From contig NZ_JHAL01000002.1 of NCBI RefSeq assembly GCF_000738005.1, positions 1,641,858 to 1,705,857 on the forward strand: a stretch of 64,000 nucleotides of DNA, in the 5' to 3' direction. Shown here piece after piece: positions 60,538 through 64,000 of the stretch. Numbering within the stretch: the first letter of the stretch is position 1; every line of letters begins with the position of its first letter. The stretch is from Bifidobacterium crudilactis (GTDB lineage Bacteria; Actinomycetota; Actinomycetes; Actinomycetales; Bifidobacteriaceae). Under the pieces are notes generated by a model. That model did not search any database. It had not been told where the DNA came from and was given only the letters and a program-made list of their open reading frames with translations. The position numbers and the translations under genes are program-made.

Positions 60538-62247
60538 TCAGCGTCCGTGTGACTGTTCCCGGTCGGTTCCTGACTGTTGCGGACGTGGGTTGGTCCTGAT
60601 GCCGGTAAGCGCGCCGGCCGCCACCGAGGTTTCCGGGTGCGTGATGCGCACGAGGTCCTGCAACTGCGCCTCGCTGAACGTGCCCTTGCCGGTGCGGGCG
60701 GCGGACGCATGGGGTTCGACCTGCTGCTGCGCCTGGGGCTGGGATGTCTGGTCGGGGATGGGCAAGCCGCTCGCTATGACACTCAATTCGCCGAGCAGGG
60801 CGTCCTTGGTGATGCGCGCATGATAGGCGTCGCCCCTGGCTTGCATGGCCTGTTGGATCGCCAGGACCGTGGAGAACAACTGCCGGTACATGATGGCCTG
60901 CGCCATGACAGGGTTGCCGTTCGATTGCAGCGTGGACAACGCCAGTGCGGCGTGCATCATGACGGTCCTCGGCACCCTGGCGGGCGTTTGCTCCGGCCGG
61001 TAGGTCTGCGCGCTCCTGGATATCTGCCGCGCCGCCTCCGCGATGGGTCCGGGCGTCGCCTCGACCGCCCTGGACCAGGACGCGAACGCCCCAGCCGTGC
61101 TCCTGGCGACCTGCGACCAGGTATCACGGTCGTTGGGGTCGATGCTCGTCAGGGCGCGGTTCATTCGCGCGATGTCATCGGCCACACGCTGCGGGGTGAG
61201 TGGCACCTCTCCAGGTTGTGGGTGAGCCACACGCCTGCCCTTGAACGCGGCCATCCACTCGTCACCGGCCTCACTGGCTGCGGTGAAGGAATCGGCGGTC
61301 CACGTCTCGCGCAGCCGGGGCAGCCTCAGATCGCGGGCGAGCGTGCCTCCCCCATACCAGACTGGACGCTCACCGTACAGAGGTTTCAAGGCGACCGAAT
61401 AGCCGGTGACCACATCGTTCCCGCCCTGCGCGAACCGTGGCCTGACCAGGATGCCCTGACCGCGCAGGCGACGCACAAAACCCGCCTCGTCACGTGAGGT
61501 CTGGGCGGCGGCACGGATCCGATTGGCCAGATCATGGCGCGGCTGGTCGGCAGTCAGCTGCATCGCCGTCAACCGTTGGCGCTCCTGCACGGGCAGCGCA
61601 CCCCAGGATGTCTCCGGGGATTCGGCGTGCAGCTTCGCACGGGCTCGACGGCGCGCCTGCGCCTCACGCTCCCCCGGCTGCCATCCCCTGGTGGCGCTCT
61701 TCGTCTTGTCGATACCGAGTTCCTCCAGGCCGTGTTCGCGTTCGAGCTGACGGCACACGTCCTGCGCCTTCTGGTAGTCGTGCCACACCCATGCCTTCGT
61801 GCCGTCGGAACGAATCTGGTTCAACGCGATGTGGATGTGGTCGTTGCCCTCCCCATGCTCACCCGAACGTCCGTGACGGATCGCGGCCCAACGGCACACA
61901 CCCTTCGTGCCGTCCGCGTCACCGAATCCCATACGCTCCACGAACTCGTGGGCGATGGCCTGCCATTCCGTATCGGACAGCACACCATCCTCCCGGCTGA
62001 TAGCCAGGGAGCAATGCCACACGTTCCCGCCACGCATCCGCTCACCGAACCGGCGTGACGCATTATCCAAATACGAGCCAAGCTCGCTCACTGTGGACGC
62101 GTCCAGTTCGACACCGGTGAAGGACAGCTCGCTCCAATCGTCGCCGGCGACGACATGCTGATCCACATGCTCGTTATGCCGGCCACTGCCGGCCAGATAC
62201 CGGATCAATCCCTGCATGCGACTGCCGCGCGTGATGTTCGGGATCAT
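60538..62247 (-). CDS. mobA: MobA/VirD2-type relaxase
   Basis: This 569-residue relaxase nicks oriT and stays bound to the 5' end. The N-terminus has MIPNITRGSRMQGLIRYL, where Tyr18 is the probable nucleophile, then WHCSLAISREDG and the metal-binding HIHIALN (His137, His139). The C-terminal ~300 residues are helical and Arg/Gln/Ala-rich without a helicase motif. ATG 62247 overlaps the mobC stop (ATGA) with GGGAAG upstream; GTG 62253 is an alternative. It belongs to the MOB-P type by these motifs. Confidence 0.9.
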   Translation of the reverse strand: MIPNITRGSRMQGLIRYLAGSGRHNEHVDQHVVAGDDWSELSFTGVELDASTVSELGSYLDNASRRFGERMRGGNVWHCSLAISREDGVLSDTEWQAIAHEFVERMGFGDADGTKGVCRWAAIRHGRSGEHGEGNDHIHIALNQIRSDGTKAWVWHDYQKAQDVCRQLEREHGLEELGIDKTKSATRGWQPGEREAQARRRARAKLHAESPETSWGALPVQERQRLTAMQLTADQPRHDLANRIRAAAQTSRDEAGFVRRLRGQGILVRPRFAQGGNDVVTGYSVALKPLYGERPVWYGGGTLARDLRLPRLRETWTADSFTAASEAGDEWMAAFKGRRVAHPQPGEVPLTPQRVADDIARMNRALTSIDPNDRDTWSQVARSTAGAFASWSRAVEATPGPIAEAARQISRSAQTYRPEQTPARVPRTVMMHAALALSTLQSNGNPVMAQAIMYRQLFSTVLAIQQAMQARGDAYHARITKDALLGELSVIASGLPIPDQTSQPQAQQQVEPHASAARTGKGTFSEAQLQDLVRITHPETSVAAGALTGIRTNPRPQQSGTDREQSHGR

Positions 62248-62696
62248 AGGCACTTCCCGATCATCAAGTCGACCAGCCTCTGGGAGTCACGCAGTAAGGG
62301 GCGCATCTCCTCGACCAGGCGCAGCACCTGCCTGTCCAGCACGACGCCCCGGCTGTTCGCCACCCGGGCGACCTGGTTGATGTTCGTGCCCACCTTCGCG
62401 ATCTGGGTCGCAAGCCTTGTCACCTTGTCCCGAAAGTCGACCAGCTCGCCCTTGGTCACAGCCTGTTCCTCGACATGGGGAGCCAACAACGTTTCACGCG
62501 CATACATGGAAAGATTCAACCGCTGCGGACCACCCGAGAGACCGGACCTCAAAGCCCAAGCCGCAGCATGCTCGACGAGACGGACCTTCTCGACCTCGTT
62601 GAGCCGGATATGAAAGTCCAGTCCACGTTCTTTGGCCCCGTCGCCACCAGCGCCGGTGATGGCCTCGGCAAGATCGTCCTCCGGTTCATCACTCAT
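62244..62696 (-). CDS. mobC: MobC-like relaxosome accessory protein
   Basis: This is a 150-residue protein. FHIRLNEVEKVRLVEHAA is a ribbon-helix-helix-type start, and TQIAKVGTNINQVARVAN is the MobC signature. MobC opens oriT DNA for the relaxase and represses the mob promoter in related plasmids. ATG 62696 was chosen: the frame is open up to 62816, but that would run through the 20-base palindrome at 62797-62816. GGTGAT lies upstream. It is first of the three-gene mob operon. Confidence 0.85.
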   Translation of the reverse strand: MSDEPEDDLAEAITGAGGDGAKERGLDFHIRLNEVEKVRLVEHAAAWALRSGLSGGPQRLNLSMYARETLLAPHVEEQAVTKGELVDFRDKVTRLATQIAKVGTNINQVARVANSRGVVLDRQVLRLVEEMRPLLRDSQRLVDLMIGKCL

Positions 62697-62969
62697 GCCA
62701 ATCACCATCCCCTTAAGAGCCAGCGCAGCGACCACAGGCAAAGCCCGTGGATGATCCGACAGGATCCCATCGCCACGCACCACAGTGCGATCAAGCGTGA
62801 ATGTGTACACATTCACCTTAGCTTGCTACTGCCCAATAATATCATAAATGTGCCCATTATGGTCATTATCGGCTATACTGACACTCAAAGCACCACTGAA
62901 ATCCGCGTGTGGGGTCGGTAGGACGACACCACCGAAAGCAGTATCCCCACCATAAGAAGAGAGCCCGAG
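62697..62969. other. Candidate oriT and divergent mob promoter region
   Basis: This 273-base spacer holds a perfect 20-base palindrome (GTGAATGTGTACACATTCAC, 62797-62816), a small inverted repeat CGCAC/GTGCG (62776-62789), two TGCCCA half-sites 21 bases apart (62830 and 62851), a TATACT -10 box for the right-hand gene (62874-62879), and a hairpin 62909-62917 with 62924-62932 (one mismatch). oriT normally lies beside mobC; the exact nick site is not identified. Confidence 0.6.
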
Positions 62970-63278
62970 ATGACATCGAAAACAGCGGAAGAAACCATCA
63001 AGGAACTTTACAACGAACTGAATGCGACGAAGAAAAGTCTCGACCGGTTCAGCAAAATCACTGGTGAGATCAAGCAACGCGCAGAAGAGGCACACCAACT
63101 CCTGGAACAACTCAAATCAAACCCCAACCTCAGCGAATCACAGATATTCGAGTCGGCAGACGTGCCGAAAAACGTGCAACGCTTCATCAAGTCCATACCA
63201 AAGGCCAGGGATGACGATACGACGCGTCCACAGACTTCGCACGAGGATGCTCCTGTTTTTGAGCATAATGATGCGTGA
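62970..63278 (+). CDS. Small coiled-coil protein
   Basis: This 102-residue acidic/basic helical protein (KELYNELNATKKSLDRFSKITGEIKQRAEEAHQLLEQL) is probably a coiled coil, with a polar tail. No family is recognised. AAGAAGAGAG at 62954-62963 is the ribosome site. It is divergent from mobC and shares the presumed regulatory region. Codon use is less G+C-rich than the transfer genes. Confidence 0.65.
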   Translation: MTSKTAEETIKELYNELNATKKSLDRFSKITGEIKQRAEEAHQLLEQLKSNPNLSESQIFESADVPKNVQRFIKSIPKARDDDTTRPQTSHEDAPVFEHNDA

Positions 63279-63301
63279 TTTGTTCTTCATTGGCAAATAG
63301 T

Positions 63302-63325
63302 AATGCCCCGCATTTGCGGGGCATT
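63302..63325. terminator. Bidirectional hairpin terminator
   Basis: AATGCCCCGC (63302-63311), loop ATTT, GCGGGGCATT (63316-63325), perfect 10 bp. It separates two convergent genes. The core equals the reverse complement of the hairpin beside gnd. Confidence 0.7.
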
Positions 63326-63383
63326 ACTTATTCAGTACGGGTGAAGACCTGCACTGTTTTCATGCTGGTATTGGCTTGTGCTT

Positions 63384-63758
63384 CTATTCTTCTTGACTGT
63401 TTTGGTCTGCGATTTCCTCGATGTTGTCGATGAGTATTTCCATGTCCATTGCGGATGCATTGTAGGGGCCGTAATGAATGTGGCCGCATATTCTTGCCTG
63501 TTCGGCGTCGATGAGGGGTTGCACGAGTTGAAGGTATTCTTCGTTGATGTACGTGTGCCCGCGCATGGGAATGTAGCCGTATGCCATGAGGTTGACGCTT
63601 ACCGGGTCGGCTCCCATGTTGCCCATCTCGTCTCTGTACACTGTCATCAGTGCCAGTGAACTGTCTGCTTGGAACCGGCAGACTGTGTAGGTTATCGGTT
63701 CGTCGAACCCGTTGGTGCCGGTCAGTGCGTGTCCTTGGCTGTCGTTGAGATATTGCAT
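63384..63758 (-). CDS. Hypothetical protein of the element
   Basis: This 124-residue acidic soluble protein is not recognised. It is rich in Asp/Glu/Met/Ile, with segments TYTVCRFQADSSLALMTVYRDEMG, MAYGYIPMRGHTYINEEYL and ICGHIHYGPYNASAMDMEILIDNIEEIADQ. ATG 63758 follows AAGAAG; the frame is open further upstream but reads as Arg-rich non-coding. It converges with the coiled-coil gene and is presumed cargo or control. Confidence 0.6.
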   Translation of the reverse strand: MQYLNDSQGHALTGTNGFDEPITYTVCRFQADSSLALMTVYRDEMGNMGADPVSVNLMAYGYIPMRGHTYINEEYLQLVQPLIDAEQARICGHIHYGPYNASAMDMEILIDNIEEIADQNSQEE

Positions 63759-64000
63759 TGTTTTCTTCTTTCTTTGTGTGGTTCCAATCATTTTTTTGGA
63801 ACTTCTTGAACGATTTCCACGGATGCGGTGGAGCGCACGAATGCAAGCCGCAGCGGCACGAGAGAACACGCCTGCGGCGTGTGACCGGAGTGGCGAGAAG
63901 GCCCGAAGGCCCGTGCGCGGCGGCCGGCTTTGCCGACGCATCCGGGTTGCATGAGGCAGCACCGGCGCTACAGTGGAATGAGTCAAGAAGGGACGAAAAA
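63759..64000. other. Gene-free right edge
   Basis: The last 242 bases show repeated GAAGGCCCG and other short G+C-rich repeats. No attR-like copy of the tRNA end is present, and no complete gene is supported. Confidence 0.5.

Larger units (their letters stand above)
40019..64000. mobile_element. Integrative conjugative element in tRNA-Ala, right end outside the window
   Basis: From the tRNA to the window edge the genes are an integrase, an ImmR/ImmA-like control pair, a replication-initiator-like gene, a surface adhesin, a full type IV secretion set with coupling protein, and a relaxase with MobC. Coding sequence in the transfer operon is visibly richer in G+C than the chromosome to the left. 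About 24 kb are seen. Confidence 0.88.

Noticed and set aside
63759..64000. attR at the right edge
   Set aside because: No stretch matching the tRNA-Ala 3' half (GGTCGGGAGTTCGACTC) occurs there or elsewhere in the window.

Overview
The window looks like the chromosome of a high-G+C Gram-positive bacterium, most probably a Bifidobacterium. This is an inference from family content: a zwf-opcA-pgl-gnd oxidative pentose phosphate set, protein O-mannosyltransferase, Kup, a CE1758/CE1759-type flavin pair and an actinobacterial conjugation module. No rRNA is present and the species cannot be named.

The left 40 kb is ordinary chromosome with short operons. From the left edge: the 3' end of ptsI followed by an ascorbate-type PTS permease (IIA, IIB, IIC); an FtsX-type permease with a partner ATPase that has lost its ATP-binding motifs; an RlmA-like methyltransferase; a small toxin-antitoxin pair; a DtxR-type regulator divergent from a Nramp metal importer; a DHA2 MFS exporter; a flavin monooxygenase/FMN reductase pair; an orphan ATP-grasp-like protein; a TetR regulator; an HD phosphohydrolase; zwf-opcA-pgl with gnd convergent; a class II amidotransferase; kup; tatD; a heterodimeric ABC exporter; metG; an AbiEi-like protein with an LRV-like protein; rsmI; pmt; and a DedA protein. 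Several intergenic spaces carry related hairpin repeats. These include a family with TAACTGCA arms (7.9, 16.9 and 21.3 kb), a second modular hairpin family (21.4 and 38.6-38.9 kb), and two genes (gnd, pmt) whose stop codon sits in a hairpin and whose 3' end is duplicated downstream.

From the tRNA-Ala(CGC) gene at 40.0 kb to the right edge lies an integrative conjugative element (ICE), apparently cut by the window end. It holds a tyrosine integrase next to the tRNA; an ImmR/ImmA-like repressor-protease pair divergent from small HTH genes and a replication-initiator-like gene; a 1400-residue cell-wall adhesin with an LAKTG sorting signal and antigen I/II-type isopeptide domains; a tightly coupled type IV secretion operon (transglycosylase/CHAP hydrolase, two lipoproteins, a bitopic protein, a VirB2-like small protein, a VirB6-like protein, an SCO6880-type protein, a VirB4-like ATPase, a VirD4-type coupling protein and a DUF4913-like protein); and, on the opposite strand, a relaxase with MobC and a likely oriT region.

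Working model: the repressor/protease pair holds the element silent, with candidate operator half-sites both at its own divergent promoters and at the mob promoters. The relaxase and MobC process oriT, the coupling protein passes the DNA to the secretion channel, the cell-wall hydrolase opens a path, and the adhesin probably holds mating cells together, as PrgB does for pCF10.
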